DNA of 64,000 nt from Nitrospira tepida (GCF_947241125.1 NZ_OX365700.1:3752001-3816000); one strand, 5' to 3'; counted from the stretch's first letter, positions 1-9,181 are shown. Program-made: numbers and translations. The notes: a model not told the origin generated them from the sequence alone.

Positions 1-927
1 AGGCCGACCCTTCCGGTAGTCCTTATCATCGGGGACAGAGGGCACCTCGGCCCACTCGCGGATCATATCCGGCTCGTCGCGGTCTGGTTGCCAGGCGGTC
101 CCCGGCAGCCGCTCGATCTCGGCCCGCAACGGCGGGCTCATGTCCGCGCTGATCGCGTAGCCGATCCCTCGCGCCGGCTCCTCGCACCACGCCAGCACCT
201 CCTGTTCATACAGGGCGCTGTCGCCCCGGACGAAGAGCTGCTCCACGCCGGCTGGCAACGCCGCCACGGCCCGCTCCAGGATGCGCACGTTGCCGCAGCC
301 CGCCGGCACGTTCCCATCCCGGAATTCGTCGTGGACGACCAGGTCCTGCTCGGCCCAGACGACCACGACGGGTTGATAGCCCGACGTGCCCTCGTACGTC
401 ACCGTCGCCGTGCGCTTGTGGGCTTCCAGGATCGTGGCATCCACATCCAGCGTGGCGGTGCGCTGCGGCATCTGCTGCTGCACCGCGGCGAGGATGCGCC
501 GGTTCGCGGCCCCCACGCCCGCCAAGGGCGCCGACTCCTCGGGCACGGCCGTCTTCTCGCCAGCACGCAGCAACGGGAGATCCTCGACATGACACGCCTC
601 CAAGAAGTCGCGCATCGTGGTGGCCGCGGGCAGCTCATAGCCCAGCAGGGCGGCCAGTGCGGCATCGGCGCGCAGGGTCGTGAGGTCCTGGCAGCGGTCC
701 CCGCCCGCCGCCCACAGCGCGATCCGCGTCTCCACCCACTGCGCCGACGTCACGCCGCGCTGCCGCTGTTTGATCCGGACCTGCTCATTGACGACCTGCG
801 CCGCTCCGACGCGGCGAAACAGCTCGATCACCAAGGGCACGCCCGCATGCGCGGTGACCAGACGGGGATCAATGCGGTCGTCAATCTCGAACGGCAGCCG
901 AGGACTCGCAAACGGCTTCTCAGGCAT
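1..927 (-). CDS. IS1380-type DDE transposase, cut by the window edge
   Basis: About 309 codons are visible, starting at ATG 927 behind a strong AAGGAGGAGG-type ribosome-binding site; the rest lies left of base 1. The protein begins MPEKPFASPRLPFEIDDRID and carries the DDE-transposase signatures TLDVDATILE (about residue 140) and VRGDSALYE (about residue 234), as in IS1380-family enzymes that move DNA by cut-and-paste. The right end of the element lies between here and the tRNA gene, but I could not fix its terminal repeat. The reading frame is open throughout, so this part shows no decay. The family call is by motif memory. Confidence 0.85.
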   Translation of the reverse strand, partial: MPEKPFASPRLPFEIDDRIDPRLVTAHAGVPLVIELFRRVGAAQVVNEQVRIKQRQRGVTSAQWVETRIALWAAGGDRCQDLTTLRADAALAALLGYELPAATTMRDFLEACHVEDLPLLRAGEKTAVPEESAPLAGVGAANRRILAAVQQQMPQRTATLDVDATILEAHKRTATVTYEGTSGYQPVVVVWAEQDLVVHDEFRDGNVPAGCGNVRILERAVAALPAGVEQLFVRGDSALYEQEVLAWCEEPARGIGYAISADMSPPLRAEIERLPGTAWQPDRDEPDMIREWAEVPSVPDDKDYRKGRP

Positions 928-1161
928 CAACCTCCTCCTTGGTTGGCGAATCACCCATTGGGTGAATCACCTCGCAAGGCTGATGCCATGCGGTCGCCTG
1001 CTGCTCATGCGTCCAGACCGATTCCGTGTCCATCACGATTGGGAGCTTAGCCGGAGAATAGGGCAAGGCCACCTTTCTTGACTGGCTTACTGCCGCATGG
1101 TAGCATGCTGAAAATTCAGCACTTTTCCCGCACCATGAGAAGTCCATTGATCGTGCAAAGT
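928..1161. other. Non-coding end of the IS1380-type element and tRNA upstream region
   Basis: No credible gene is present. The stretch holds a short palindrome at 1106-1121 (7-bp arms TGCTGAA/TTCAGCA around AA), which may belong to the end of the insertion sequence. The exact boundary and any target duplication cannot be read without the other end. Confidence 0.4.
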
Positions 1162-1237
1162 GGGGCTGTGGCGCAGTTGGGAGCGCGCGTGAATGGCATT
1201 CACGAGGTCGCCGGTTCAATCCCGGCCAGCTCCACCA
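1162..1237 (+). tRNA. tRNA-Ala (anticodon GGC)
   Basis: A 76-nt cloverleaf including an encoded CCA end. The acceptor stem GGGGCTG pairs with CAGCTCC (one G-U). The anticodon arm is CGTGA/TCACG around the loop ATGGCAT, giving anticodon GGC, which reads GCC and GCU alanine codons. The T arm is GCCGG/CCGGC around TTCAATC. The gene stands alone between the IS1380-type element and the ABC-F gene; nothing suggests an element integrated into it. Confidence 0.95.
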
Positions 1238-1353
1238 CTTTGTCTCGACCTCCTCGATTGCCTACACGCTAGTCTCACATTCTCGCTACCCTATCCATCT
1301 CGAATCGTTCCGGAGTGTGAACCGGGCCATGCTGTGTAATCGATAGGCTCACT

Positions 1354-3195
1354 ATGCTGCAAATCGAAGAGGTATGGAAACAATTTGGCACTCGCGTCCT
1401 GCTCAAGGATGCGTCGGCACACCTGCGCCCGAACACCCGCGTGGGCCTGGTGGGGCCGAATGGGTGCGGCAAGACGACGTTGTTGCGCATGATCATGGGG
1501 GAACAGTCTCCCGACAAGGGGACGATTCGAAAGCGCCCGCGCCTGACCATTGGATATTTGGCGCAGGAACTCGAGCCTCTCCTAGGAAAGAGTGTGCTGG
1601 AAGCCACCCATCGGGACCTTTATCCGGAGCACGAGGCCAAACGCATCCTGATGGGCCTGGGCTTCACCGTTCACGACTTTTCGCGCATGGTGGACACCCT
1701 GTCCGGAGGCTACCGCATGCGCGTGGCGCTGGCCCATCTCCTCTTGTCCAACCCGGATGTGCTGCTGCTGGATGAACCGACGAACCATCTGGACAAGGTG
1801 ACGCAACGCTGGTTCGAGGAATTCCTCCTCGCTTCCAAGATGACGCTCCTCATCGTCAGCCACGACACGAAGTTTCTGGATCAGGTGGCTACGCATATGT
1901 GGGAAATCCGGCACCAGCAGATCCGGGAGTACCGCGGCAACTATTCGCAATTCGTCGTTCTGAAAGCCGAACAGGACGCGCAGTTGGAATCCGCTGCCAC
2001 CCGACAAGCCAAGGAAATCGCCCGGGTCCAGAAGTTTGTCGACCGTTTCCGGTATCAGGCCAACAAGGCCCGCCAGGTCCAGTCCCGCATCAAGCAGTTG
2101 GAGAAGGTCAAGGTCATCGAACGGCAGCGCGATCCGCGGCGGGTTCGGTTTACCTTTCCCGAGCCAAGCCCCAGCGGTCGGCACGTGCTGGAATTGCGGG
2201 GCGCCGCCAAGGCCTATGGGCATAAGGTAGTATACGGGTCATTGGACTTCACCGTGGAGCGAGGACAGCGGATTGCCTTGGTTGGAGAAAACGGCGCAGG
2301 GAAAAGCACGCTCCTCAAAATGCTGGCGGGCGTGACGCCACTGGACAAAGGCTCGCGGACGGTGGGACATGGGGTGACCCTGCATTATTTTGCCCAGCAC
2401 CAGGCCGAAACGCTCAATCCCGAACACACCATCCTGGATTCGCTCCACGAAGTGGCCAAACAGGCGGAAACGAATTTCCTCAGGGGCATCGCCGGAGCCT
2501 TCCTCTTTTCAGGGCCCGACCAGAAAAAACCCATCAAGGCATTGAGCGGAGGCGAACGAAACCGGGTCGCCCTGGCCCGCATGTTGGTGGAGCCTGCGAA
2601 CACCCTGTTGCTGGACGAGCCGACCAACCATCTCGATCCCGCATCGGTAGATGTGCTGACGGACGCGCTCGTCGCGTTCCCCGGGACCCTCATCTTCATC
2701 TCGCACGATCCGACGTTCCTGTCGCGGATCGCCAACCGCGTCGTCGAAATCGACGACGGGCAGGCGAAGGACTATCTCGGCGACTACGAATACTATCTCT
2801 GGAAGCGCAGCAAAGAACTGGAAGAATTTGGGAGGGACCAGGCGGACGATGGATCGGTCGGCACGAACGGCAATGAGCGCGCGAACGGCTCAGGTCCAGG
2901 CTCCGACTCTCCCAAGGGAAAAGCTGCGGAGCGCCGCGAGTTGATCAAGGCGGAGGCCCGCCTGGAGAAGCAAGTCGCCAGGGCAGAAGCGGTCGTGCTT
3001 GAGTGCGAGGCCAAGATCAAGGCCCGGGACGGGGAACTTGCCGACCCGCAACTCTATGAGGACTTCGACCGCTGGAAGGCGATGCAACGAGAGCACGACC
3101 TGTGGAAGCACGATCTTGAACGAGCCACACTCAAATGGGAGGAGCTGTCGCAAGAGCTGGAACGTGTCCGTGGATCGTTGGCGGGTCTTGTCTAA
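1354..3195 (+). CDS. ABC-F family ATPase (ribosome-associated type)
   Basis: This 613-aa protein has two ABC ATPase domains and no membrane segments, the layout of ABC-F proteins that bind the ribosomal E site and act in translation. Domain 1 (about 1-240) has Walker A GPNGCGKTT, signature LSGGYRMR and Walker B LLLDEPTNHLD. A charged linker follows, then domain 2 (about 275-490) with GENGAGKST, LSGGERNR and a second LLLDEPTNHLD. The last 100 residues are a charged coiled coil, as in Uup/YheS-like members. The start follows the family length. Its stop overlaps the stop of the convergent PilZ gene by 4 bp. Subfamily (Uup, YheS or other) is not resolved. Confidence 0.93.
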   Translation: MLQIEEVWKQFGTRVLLKDASAHLRPNTRVGLVGPNGCGKTTLLRMIMGEQSPDKGTIRKRPRLTIGYLAQELEPLLGKSVLEATHRDLYPEHEAKRILMGLGFTVHDFSRMVDTLSGGYRMRVALAHLLLSNPDVLLLDEPTNHLDKVTQRWFEEFLLASKMTLLIVSHDTKFLDQVATHMWEIRHQQIREYRGNYSQFVVLKAEQDAQLESAATRQAKEIARVQKFVDRFRYQANKARQVQSRIKQLEKVKVIERQRDPRRVRFTFPEPSPSGRHVLELRGAAKAYGHKVVYGSLDFTVERGQRIALVGENGAGKSTLLKMLAGVTPLDKGSRTVGHGVTLHYFAQHQAETLNPEHTILDSLHEVAKQAETNFLRGIAGAFLFSGPDQKKPIKALSGGERNRVALARMLVEPANTLLLDEPTNHLDPASVDVLTDALVAFPGTLIFISHDPTFLSRIANRVVEIDDGQAKDYLGDYEYYLWKRSKELEEFGRDQADDGSVGTNGNERANGSGPGSDSPKGKAAERRELIKAEARLEKQVARAEAVVLECEAKIKARDGELADPQLYEDFDRWKAMQREHDLWKHDLERATLKWEELSQELERVRGSLAGLV

Positions 3196-3563
3196 CCGGG
3201 CATCTTCAGGGTTTCTTCCAGGTAGTAATACAGCCAGCGATTCTTTTCCACTGTTACCACTTCGTCCCAGACGACCCCGATCAGGTAACCTTTTTCCCAA
3301 GGCTTGACCCAGGCCACCGTCCCGGCAAGCTTCTCCTGCTGCTCCTGTCCCTGTTGGTCCAGGAATGCCAGCACCACCATGACATCGTCTTTGGGCGCCA
3401 ACTTGGCTTTGGTGTGCAGCCCTGCCCCGATGCGATTGACATTATCCAGCACGGCCGTCACGGAGGGTCCGCCGCTCTTCGGCTCAAGCAGAGCGGAACC
3501 CACCAGCGTCGCCCGGACAAAGCGACGGCGCTCACTGGGCTGTGTTGATGCCGGTTGAGTCAT
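3192..3563 (-). CDS. PilZ domain protein
   Basis: A 123-aa single-domain protein with an RRRFVRA-like arginine motif near residue 14 and a DNVNRIGAG segment near residue 43. These match the RxxxR and (D/N)xSxxG motifs by which PilZ domains bind cyclic di-GMP, although the second motif is non-canonical (N-R-I-G in place of S-x-x-G). It would be a cytoplasmic c-di-GMP receptor with an unknown partner. A GGDEF enzyme is encoded at 24939 but not in the same operon. The stop overlaps the ABC-F stop, so the genes are convergent with no room for a terminator between them. Confidence 0.8.
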   Translation of the reverse strand: MTQPASTQPSERRRFVRATLVGSALLEPKSGGPSVTAVLDNVNRIGAGLHTKAKLAPKDDVMVVLAFLDQQGQEQQEKLAGTVAWVKPWEKGYLIGVVWDEVVTVEKNRWLYYYLEETLKMPG

Positions 3564-3654
3564 CCCGCTCTCCTGGCTTTGAGTATAGCGAACAGGCGAG
3601 GTTTGTCCACCACGTCGCGGGGCGGTTCGTGTCGGCGTGCGTTTCCGGTGCAGG

Positions 3655-4947
3655 TTAGTTTTTCTTCGGCGCGTAATAGCGAACTCCCTTCAGCTCGGGA
3701 GGGAGATGCGATTGCTCCCGCTGCGCGGCCGGATCGTCATGCACATACCGGTACCCTTCCCCATAGCCTAACTGCTTCATAAGCGGCATCACCGCATTGC
3801 GCAAGTGAAAGGGCACGGACAAGTTCCCATAGGTTTGGGCATCGGTCATGGCCTTCATGATCCCGGCATAGGACGCATTGTCCTTGGGGCAGGTCGCCAA
3901 ATAGGTCGTTCCTTGTGCGAGCGTGATCTGGGCTTCGGGCATCCCGACGAACTGCACCGCTTGTGAAACCGCTACGGCGACGAGGAGCGCCTGGGGCTGC
4001 GCGTTTCCGATGTCCTCGGAAGCGAAAATCACTATCCGCCGGGCAATAAAGAGCGGGTCCTCCCCTCCCTCCAACATACGGGCCAGCCAGTAGAGTGCCC
4101 CGTCCGGATCCGAGTCGCGCAGACTCTTAATGTAGGCGGAAATAAGATTGTAATGCTCCTCGCCGGCATGGTCGTACCGGAGGGCTTTCTTCGAGAGCGC
4201 CGCCGCCACCGCCTGTTCGTCGAGCACCAATCCCCCGTCAGGTTGCCGTGGCGTATGCGCGACTACATGCTCCAAGGCCGTCAAGGCCGACCTGGCGTCC
4301 CCGTTTCCAAACGCGATCAGGTGCCGGCGCGCAGCGGGAGTCATCGTCGCGTGCAGGTGACCGAATCCGCGGGCAGGATCCGCCAGCGCCCGATCTAACA
4401 CCTGACCGAGCGCTTCATCGGGCAGCGCGTGCAGCATCACCACCAGCGACCGCGAGAGCAAGGGCGCGATGACCTCGAAAGAGGGATTCTCGGTGGTCGC
4501 CCCGAGCAACACGATGGTGCCCTTCTCGACGTGCGGAAGAAACGCGTCCTGCTGCGCCTTATTGAATCGATGGATCTCATCGACAAACACAATGGTGCGT
4601 TGCCCGGAGAAGACCCGGCGTTGCTCGGCCGCCTTGACGACGGCCCGCAATTCGGCAATTCCGCTCGTGACAGCCGGGAACCATACGAAGACGGCGCTGG
4701 TCCGCTTCGCGATCAGTTGCGCCAACGTAGTTTTCCCGGACCCGGGAGGGCCCCACAAGATGACGGAGGACAGGGTATCGGACTCGATCGCGCGACGGAG
4801 CGGTCGATCAGGTCCGATCACATCCTCCTGCCCGAGGAATTCCGCGAAGTCACGCGGCCGCATCCGTTCGGCCAGCGGCGCGTGAGAAACATCCGAGCCG
4901 GACTCGGTCCGATAGAGATCAGTTTGCGCGTCCCGTTGGAAGGACAT
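3655..4947 (-). CDS. rarA: Replication-associated recombination ATPase RarA (MgsA)
   Basis: A 430-aa AAA+ ATPase of the RarA/MgsA/WRNIP1 family, which works at stalled replication forks with SSB. Visible motifs are Walker A GPPGSGKTT (about residue 55), Walker B VFVDEIHRFNKAQQDAFL (about 105) and sensor GATTENPSFEV (about 130). The C-terminal half has the family stretch ending GYRYVHDD and the final KGVRYYAPKK. The reading frame continues far upstream, but the start at MSFQRD gives the usual family length and the upstream extension has no family character. It diverges from the hydrolase gene at 5053. Confidence 0.93.
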   Translation of the reverse strand: MSFQRDAQTDLYRTESGSDVSHAPLAERMRPRDFAEFLGQEDVIGPDRPLRRAIESDTLSSVILWGPPGSGKTTLAQLIAKRTSAVFVWFPAVTSGIAELRAVVKAAEQRRVFSGQRTIVFVDEIHRFNKAQQDAFLPHVEKGTIVLLGATTENPSFEVIAPLLSRSLVVMLHALPDEALGQVLDRALADPARGFGHLHATMTPAARRHLIAFGNGDARSALTALEHVVAHTPRQPDGGLVLDEQAVAAALSKKALRYDHAGEEHYNLISAYIKSLRDSDPDGALYWLARMLEGGEDPLFIARRIVIFASEDIGNAQPQALLVAVAVSQAVQFVGMPEAQITLAQGTTYLATCPKDNASYAGIMKAMTDAQTYGNLSVPFHLRNAVMPLMKQLGYGEGYRYVHDDPAAQREQSHLPPELKGVRYYAPKKN

Positions 4948-5052
4948 AGGCGAGTAGGAGCCAGTTGCCCCCATTCTATACGGAACCGCAAACCCCCGCA
5001 ATCGGCGGCCGGCCCGTCCCATCTGGGCTTGATTGACCCCTGAGGCGAGAAG

Positions 5053-5895
5053 ATGGTAGAGAACAGCCCCTACGGAGCTGCGCCTCTGCGCGGATCGCCC
5101 ATGCCCTACGCCACCGTGAACGGCATCAGACTCGCCTATTCCGAGCGAGGGACGGGCCTGCCCGTGGTCTTTCTGCACGGGTTTCCCCTCAACCGGGAGA
5201 TGTGGACGCCCCAGAGACAAGGGCTCAGCGACCGGGCCCGCATCGTCACGGTTGACCTGCGGGGACACGGCGAATCCGACGCCCCCCTGTGGCAGTATAC
5301 GATGGAACAGTTCTCCGACGATGTGGCGGGGTTGCTCGATCATCTCGGCTTGCAGTCGGTGGTCTTGGTCGGACTGTCGATGGGCGGCTACATCGCGCTG
5401 ATGTTCTGCCGGCGCCACGCCCATCGGCTCAAGGCGCTGGTTTTGACCGACACGCGGGCCCAGGCCGACACGGAAGAGGGACGGGCCGGCCGTTTCCAGA
5501 TGGCTCAGACCGCCTACCGGAAGGGGCCCGACGCCGTTCGAGACATCATGGTTCCCAAACTGCTCTGTCCAAGGACGCTTCAATCCAATCCGATGGTGGT
5601 CTCGCAGGTGGACGCAATGATCGCGCGCATGGAGCTGAGCGGCCTGGCGGGAGACCTGATGGCCATGGCGAGTCGCCCCGACTCGGTCCCGCTCCTCCCG
5701 TCGATCCGCTGCCCGACCCTGGTCATGGTCGGGGAACAGGACCAGCCGACCCCGATATCGGACGCAAGGCTGATGTCGGACCGCATCCCCGGGGCACGGT
5801 TGGAGATCATTCCCGACGCGGGGCACCTCCCCAATCTCGAGCAGCCGGAGCGGTTCAACCAGGCACTGTGGCGATTCCTGTCCTCACTCGATTGA
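5053..5895 (+). CDS. Alpha/beta hydrolase (enol-lactonase-like)
   Basis: A 280-aa alpha/beta-fold hydrolase. The oxyanion-hole motif HGFPL is near residue 50, the nucleophile elbow GLSMGG near residue 118 gives the catalytic serine, and DAGHLPNLEQPE near the end supplies the histidine. It resembles 3-oxoadipate enol-lactonase and related esterases, but no aromatic-degradation genes lie nearby, so the substrate is unknown. ATG 5053 has a GAGG ribosome-binding site at good spacing. ATG 5101 (MPYATVNG) is the start expected from family alignments and is equally possible. Confidence 0.88.
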   Translation: MVENSPYGAAPLRGSPMPYATVNGIRLAYSERGTGLPVVFLHGFPLNREMWTPQRQGLSDRARIVTVDLRGHGESDAPLWQYTMEQFSDDVAGLLDHLGLQSVVLVGLSMGGYIALMFCRRHAHRLKALVLTDTRAQADTEEGRAGRFQMAQTAYRKGPDAVRDIMVPKLLCPRTLQSNPMVVSQVDAMIARMELSGLAGDLMAMASRPDSVPLLPSIRCPTLVMVGEQDQPTPISDARLMSDRIPGARLEIIPDAGHLPNLEQPERFNQALWRFLSSLD

Positions 5896-5944
5896 TCTGA
5901 CGGAGTGCCGAACGGCTCTAAGATCGACCCGAAAACGGCCTCGA

Positions 5945-6574
5945 TCAGTCGCCGTCGCCCACGCTCCCCTGCCGGATCAGCTTGAGAAATTCAAGCCGTG
6001 TTTGCTCCTGGGTCCGAAACGCCCCCAGCATGTGGCTGGTGACCGCGACGGTATTCTGTTTCTCGACCCCGCGCATCATCATGCAGAGGTGTCGGGCTTC
6101 CATGACCACCCCGACGCCGTGCGCGTTGAGCTTGGACTGGAGCGTTTCGGCGATTTGAACGGTCAATCGTTCCTGCACTTGCAGCCGCCGGCTGAAGGCG
6201 TCCACGATCCGTGGAACCTTGCTGAGCCCGACGACTTTCTTGTTGGGGATATAGCCGACGTGACATCGGCCGAAGAACGGCAGCAGATGATGTTCGCACA
6301 TGCTGAAAAAATCGATATCCTTCACGATCACCATCTCGTCGTACTCGATCGGAAACAGGGCTTGATTGACGAGTTGATCGATATTCTGATGGTAGCCTCG
6401 GGTCATGAACTGCAACGCCTTCGCCACGCGGCGCGGCGTCTCGAGCAATCCATTCCTTGTCGGGGTCTCGCCGATCTCGACCAGCAGCCGTGTCACCAAC
6501 CCTTCCAGCCCCGGCGCCTGTCCGTCCCGGGTTCGGGACAGCACACGCTTGCGGCCGGTTTGTCTTCGTGGCAT
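5945..6574 (-). CDS. folE: GTP cyclohydrolase I
   Basis: A 209-aa enzyme converting GTP to 7,8-dihydroneopterin triphosphate, the first step to folate or biopterin-type cofactors. The zinc and active-site motifs are intact: [12 protein letters not shown] (about residue 108) and [14 protein letters not shown] (about residue 160). It lies 34 bp downstream of a pterin synthase gene on the same strand, so product and next enzyme are probably co-transcribed. The alpha/beta hydrolase converges on it. No feature suggests regulation. Confidence 0.96.
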   Translation of the reverse strand: MPRRQTGRKRVLSRTRDGQAPGLEGLVTRLLVEIGETPTRNGLLETPRRVAKALQFMTRGYHQNIDQLVNQALFPIEYDEMVIVKDIDFFSMCEHHLLPFFGRCHVGYIPNKKVVGLSKVPRIVDAFSRRLQVQERLTVQIAETLQSKLNAHGVGVVMEARHLCMMMRGVEKQNTVAVTSHMLGAFRTQEQTRLEFLKLIRQGSVGDGD

Positions 6575-6608
6575 GAGAACTCCTTGCTTGAATCAGGAAC
6601 CGGCCCGC

Positions 6609-7034
6609 TCAGCAAGAGGACGAGGGGCCGGCATACTCGAAGTAGTTGTCCCGCGTTTCGACCACGCCCACCTTGGCCAGCTTTCCGTTGGGGATCGCCT
6701 CATGAAGGATTTCCCAGATCAGCCGCGCCAGGTTCTCTCCCGTCGTCGTGATCTGGGTAAAGGCGGGGTCGCGGTTCAAATCCTGATGATCGAAGCGCCG
6801 AACTACCCGCTCGGTCACCACCCGATCCAGCCCCTCCAGATCGAGGCTCCGTCCCGTAGCCGGGTCGATGGGGCCACCCACCGTCACGTACACGACATAG
6901 TTGTGCCCATGGCCGTTCGGATTGTTGCATTTGCCGAACACCCGCCGATTCTCCTCCTCGGAAAGCTGGTCCGTATGCAACCGATGGGCTGCGCTGAAAC
7001 GGTATCGTCGCGTCACGCTGGCCGCCTGTGCCAT
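6609..7034 (-). CDS. 6-pyruvoyl-tetrahydropterin synthase / QueD family enzyme
   Basis: A 141-aa member of the T-fold PTPS/QueD family. Zinc ligands are in RFSAAHRLH (about residue 15) and NPNGHGHNY (about 40); the catalytic cysteine sits in FGKCNNPNGHGHNY. The spacing C-x5-HGH is that of animal PTPS, whereas QueD typically has C-x3-HGH. It is followed by folE, which makes its substrate, 7,8-dihydroneopterin triphosphate. The product would be 6-pyruvoyl-tetrahydropterin or 6-carboxytetrahydropterin; sequence alone does not settle which. No queC or queE lies nearby. Confidence 0.9.
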   Translation of the reverse strand: MAQAASVTRRYRFSAAHRLHTDQLSEEENRRVFGKCNNPNGHGHNYVVYVTVGGPIDPATGRSLDLEGLDRVVTERVVRRFDHQDLNRDPAFTQITTTGENLARLIWEILHEAIPNGKLAKVGVVETRDNYFEYAGPSSSC

Positions 7035-7135
7035 GTAATTCTCCCGGGATGAAAAAGGCCGGTCCCCTCACCAAGAGCGAGACCGGCCACGAACCCGCGA
7101 CGTCAAGATTGCACTCGGCTGGCACGCGTCAGCGC

Positions 7136-7456
7136 TCAAGCGCTGAACGAGCTGCCGCACCCGCAGGTCGTCTTGGCCTGCGGATTCTTCACGGCAAAGC
7201 CGGAACCCTGAAGGCTATCGACATAATCCACTTCGGCGCCGGACAGCAGCGGCGCGCTCTGGGGATCGAGGATGACTTGAATTCCGTTCTTTTCGATCAC
7301 GGTGTCGTCCTCCCCGATCTTGTTCTCGAACGCCATCCCGTATTGGTAGCCGTGGCATCCGCCTCCGCGCACATAGACCCGAAGGCCCACCACATCCTTC
7401 TCCTCCAGCATCAGTTCCTTGATCTTATTCGCAGCCACATCCGTGACGGTAATCAT
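7136..7456 (-). CDS. A-type iron-sulfur cluster carrier (ErpA/IscA family)
   Basis: A 106-aa HesB/IscA-fold protein with the three conserved cysteines that hold a transferable Fe-S cluster: one in GGGCHGYQYG (about residue 34) and two in the C-terminal CGCGSSF. Length matches ErpA. It is preceded on the same strand by the ferredoxin and NuoF genes, both Fe-S proteins, and a GGAGG site precedes its ATG. Its natural job is delivery of [4Fe-4S] or [2Fe-2S] clusters to apo-proteins. ErpA and IscA are not separable here. Confidence 0.93.
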   Translation of the reverse strand: MITVTDVAANKIKELMLEEKDVVGLRVYVRGGGCHGYQYGMAFENKIGEDDTVIEKNGIQVILDPQSAPLLSGAEVDYVDSLQGSGFAVKNPQAKTTCGCGSSFSA

Positions 7457-7497
7457 CTGGGTTCCTCCTTACCGGGTTAGCATATACATAGAGACTT

Positions 7498-7854
7498 CTA
7501 GATTAAATTGCACGACTGATCGACGATCTGCACACTCGCCGCTTCCGAAGGACGCTCCCACTTGTGCAACGGCACCCGCACCACCACATCACCCATCACC
7601 CGCGCCTGACAGCCCAACCGATGCCAGGGTTCGCTCAGCCCCTCGCGATCGAGCAGGTCCTGCTCGTCGAAATCGATCTCCGACAACCGATCGCTTCCCG
7701 ATTGGACCTCCACCCGGCAGGTCGTACAGGAAGCATTCCCTCCGCAATCGTGAGTCAAGGGAAAGCCGAGCAGTTCGGCCGCTTCCAAGATGGTCACGTT
7801 GCGCGGAACCTCTCCGCTTTTTCCATCGGGATGAAGAAAGGTAATCTGTGGCAT
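7498..7854 (-). CDS. [2Fe-2S] plant-type ferredoxin
   Basis: A 118-aa ferredoxin. The cluster motif CGGNASCTTC (about residues 36-45) and a fourth cysteine in RLGCQAR match the C-x5-C-x2-C...C pattern of adrenodoxin/plant-type [2Fe-2S] domains. Translation probably starts at ATG 7854 with a GGGTGAG site; the frame is open 90 bases further upstream, but that would overlap the NuoF gene. It sits 22 bp after the NuoF-like gene, suggesting that the ferredoxin and the flavoprotein exchange electrons. Confidence 0.92.
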   Translation of the reverse strand: MPQITFLHPDGKSGEVPRNVTILEAAELLGFPLTHDCGGNASCTTCRVEVQSGSDRLSEIDFDEQDLLDREGLSEPWHRLGCQARVMGDVVVRVPLHKWERPSEAASVQIVDQSCNLI

Positions 7855-7876
7855 CGGACTCACCCGTTGACCGGCG

Positions 7877-9181
7877 TTATGCCGACCCTGCCGTGACCGG
7901 CGCCGGTTGATAAGGACATCGCTGGAGTCGGATATGGGCTTCAAATTCGTCCTGAAACAGCTTCAGGGCACTTTGAACGAGCACGGCCGCGCCGGTCACG
8001 AGCGTGCAGTAGCCTGTTCCCTTCACAAAGCCCGCGATCTGCAATAACGTGTCCAAATCCTTTTGTGTCCCTTCGCCCGCCTCAATCTTCGTCATGAGCG
8101 ACGCCAGGTTGATGGTGCCCATCCGGCAAGATGGACATTGGCCGCAGCTTTCTCCCTTGAAGAAATTGGAAAAATGGAGCGTCTTGGCCACCATACACGT
8201 GGCGTCATCGACCACGATGACGCCGGCCGACCCGAGGCCCGTGCCGGCTTTCTTGAGGGAGTCAAAATCCATCTGCAAATCCAACTGATCCGCCGTCACC
8301 ATTGGAAAGGCCGGGCCGCCGGGGAAGACGGCCTTGACCTTCCGGCCGTTGGGAACCCCGCCCCCACATCGCTCAACCAAATCCCGGAGAGGTGTGCCGA
8401 GGGGCAACTCATAGATACCGGGACGAGTGACCGCGCCGCTCAGCGAGAAGAGCATCGTCCCCGGACATTTCTCGGTGCCCACTTCATTAAACCAGCTCGC
8501 TCCTTTCCTCAGGATGAGCGGGATGTTGCACAGGGTCTCCACATTGTTGACGAGCGTGGGCTTCCCGTAAAGTCCGAAGTCGGTCGGGTAAAACGGAGGC
8601 TTCTGCCGCGGCATCGCCGGACGGCCCTGCATGGATTCGAGCATCGCCGTTTCTTCACCGGCCACGTAGCTGCCCTGCCCGGAGAAGACTTCGAGGTCGA
8701 GATCACGCCCGGAGCCGAACACATTCTTTCCGATGTATCCCTTCTCGCGCGCCTGTGCGAGAGCCTTCTGTAGATTTTCCTGCTCCTCATGGTATTCGTG
8801 GTTGACGTACAGGAAGGAAGCCTTGGCGCCGACCGTATAGGACGCAATCAAGCACCCTTCAATCAACTGGTGCGGGGCGTGCTTGAGGAGATGCCGGTCC
8901 TTGAACGTGCCCGGCTCATGTTCGCCGGCGTTGCAGACGAAATACCGTTCCTTGACCCGGTGGTTGAGCACCTTATCCCACTTGACCCCGGTCGGGAACC
9001 CGGCTCCCCCGCGACCGCGCAAGCCGGAGCGCTTGATCTCCTCGACAATCTCCTGGGGCTTGGAGTCGGCCACGCACTTTCTCCACGCTTCATACCCGCC
9101 TGTCTTGGCATAGGCGACCAGGTCCCACGCCGGCCCCTCAAGCGACCGCAGCACTCGTCCTTCTTGCTGGTTCATGTTCAT
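7877..9181 (-). CDS. NuoF-type NADH-binding flavoprotein, isolated from complex I genes
   Basis: A 434-aa homologue of complex I subunit F/51-kDa, which binds NADH, FMN and a [4Fe-4S] cluster. The FMN/NADH motif GRGGAGFPTG is near residue 57, the glycine-rich NADH loop with GEETAMLESMQG near 178, and the cluster motif CGQCPSCRMG near 355 with the distant cysteine in TGYCTLV. No nuoE or nuoG partner is adjacent; the next gene is a [2Fe-2S] ferredoxin. This suggests an NAD(H):ferredoxin oxidoreductase or a detached dehydrogenase module rather than respiratory complex I itself. Confidence 0.92.
   Translation of the reverse strand: MNMNQQEGRVLRSLEGPAWDLVAYAKTGGYEAWRKCVADSKPQEIVEEIKRSGLRGRGGAGFPTGVKWDKVLNHRVKERYFVCNAGEHEPGTFKDRHLLKHAPHQLIEGCLIASYTVGAKASFLYVNHEYHEEQENLQKALAQAREKGYIGKNVFGSGRDLDLEVFSGQGSYVAGEETAMLESMQGRPAMPRQKPPFYPTDFGLYGKPTLVNNVETLCNIPLILRKGASWFNEVGTEKCPGTMLFSLSGAVTRPGIYELPLGTPLRDLVERCGGGVPNGRKVKAVFPGGPAFPMVTADQLDLQMDFDSLKKAGTGLGSAGVIVVDDATCMVAKTLHFSNFFKGESCGQCPSCRMGTINLASLMTKIEAGEGTQKDLDTLLQIAGFVKGTGYCTLVTGAAVLVQSALKLFQDEFEAHIRLQRCPYQPAPVTAGSA

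Noticed and set aside
3655-5826. A 723-codon frame containing RarA
   Set aside because: The part upstream of 4947 is antisense to the alpha/beta hydrolase and has no family character; RarA is about 430-450 aa.
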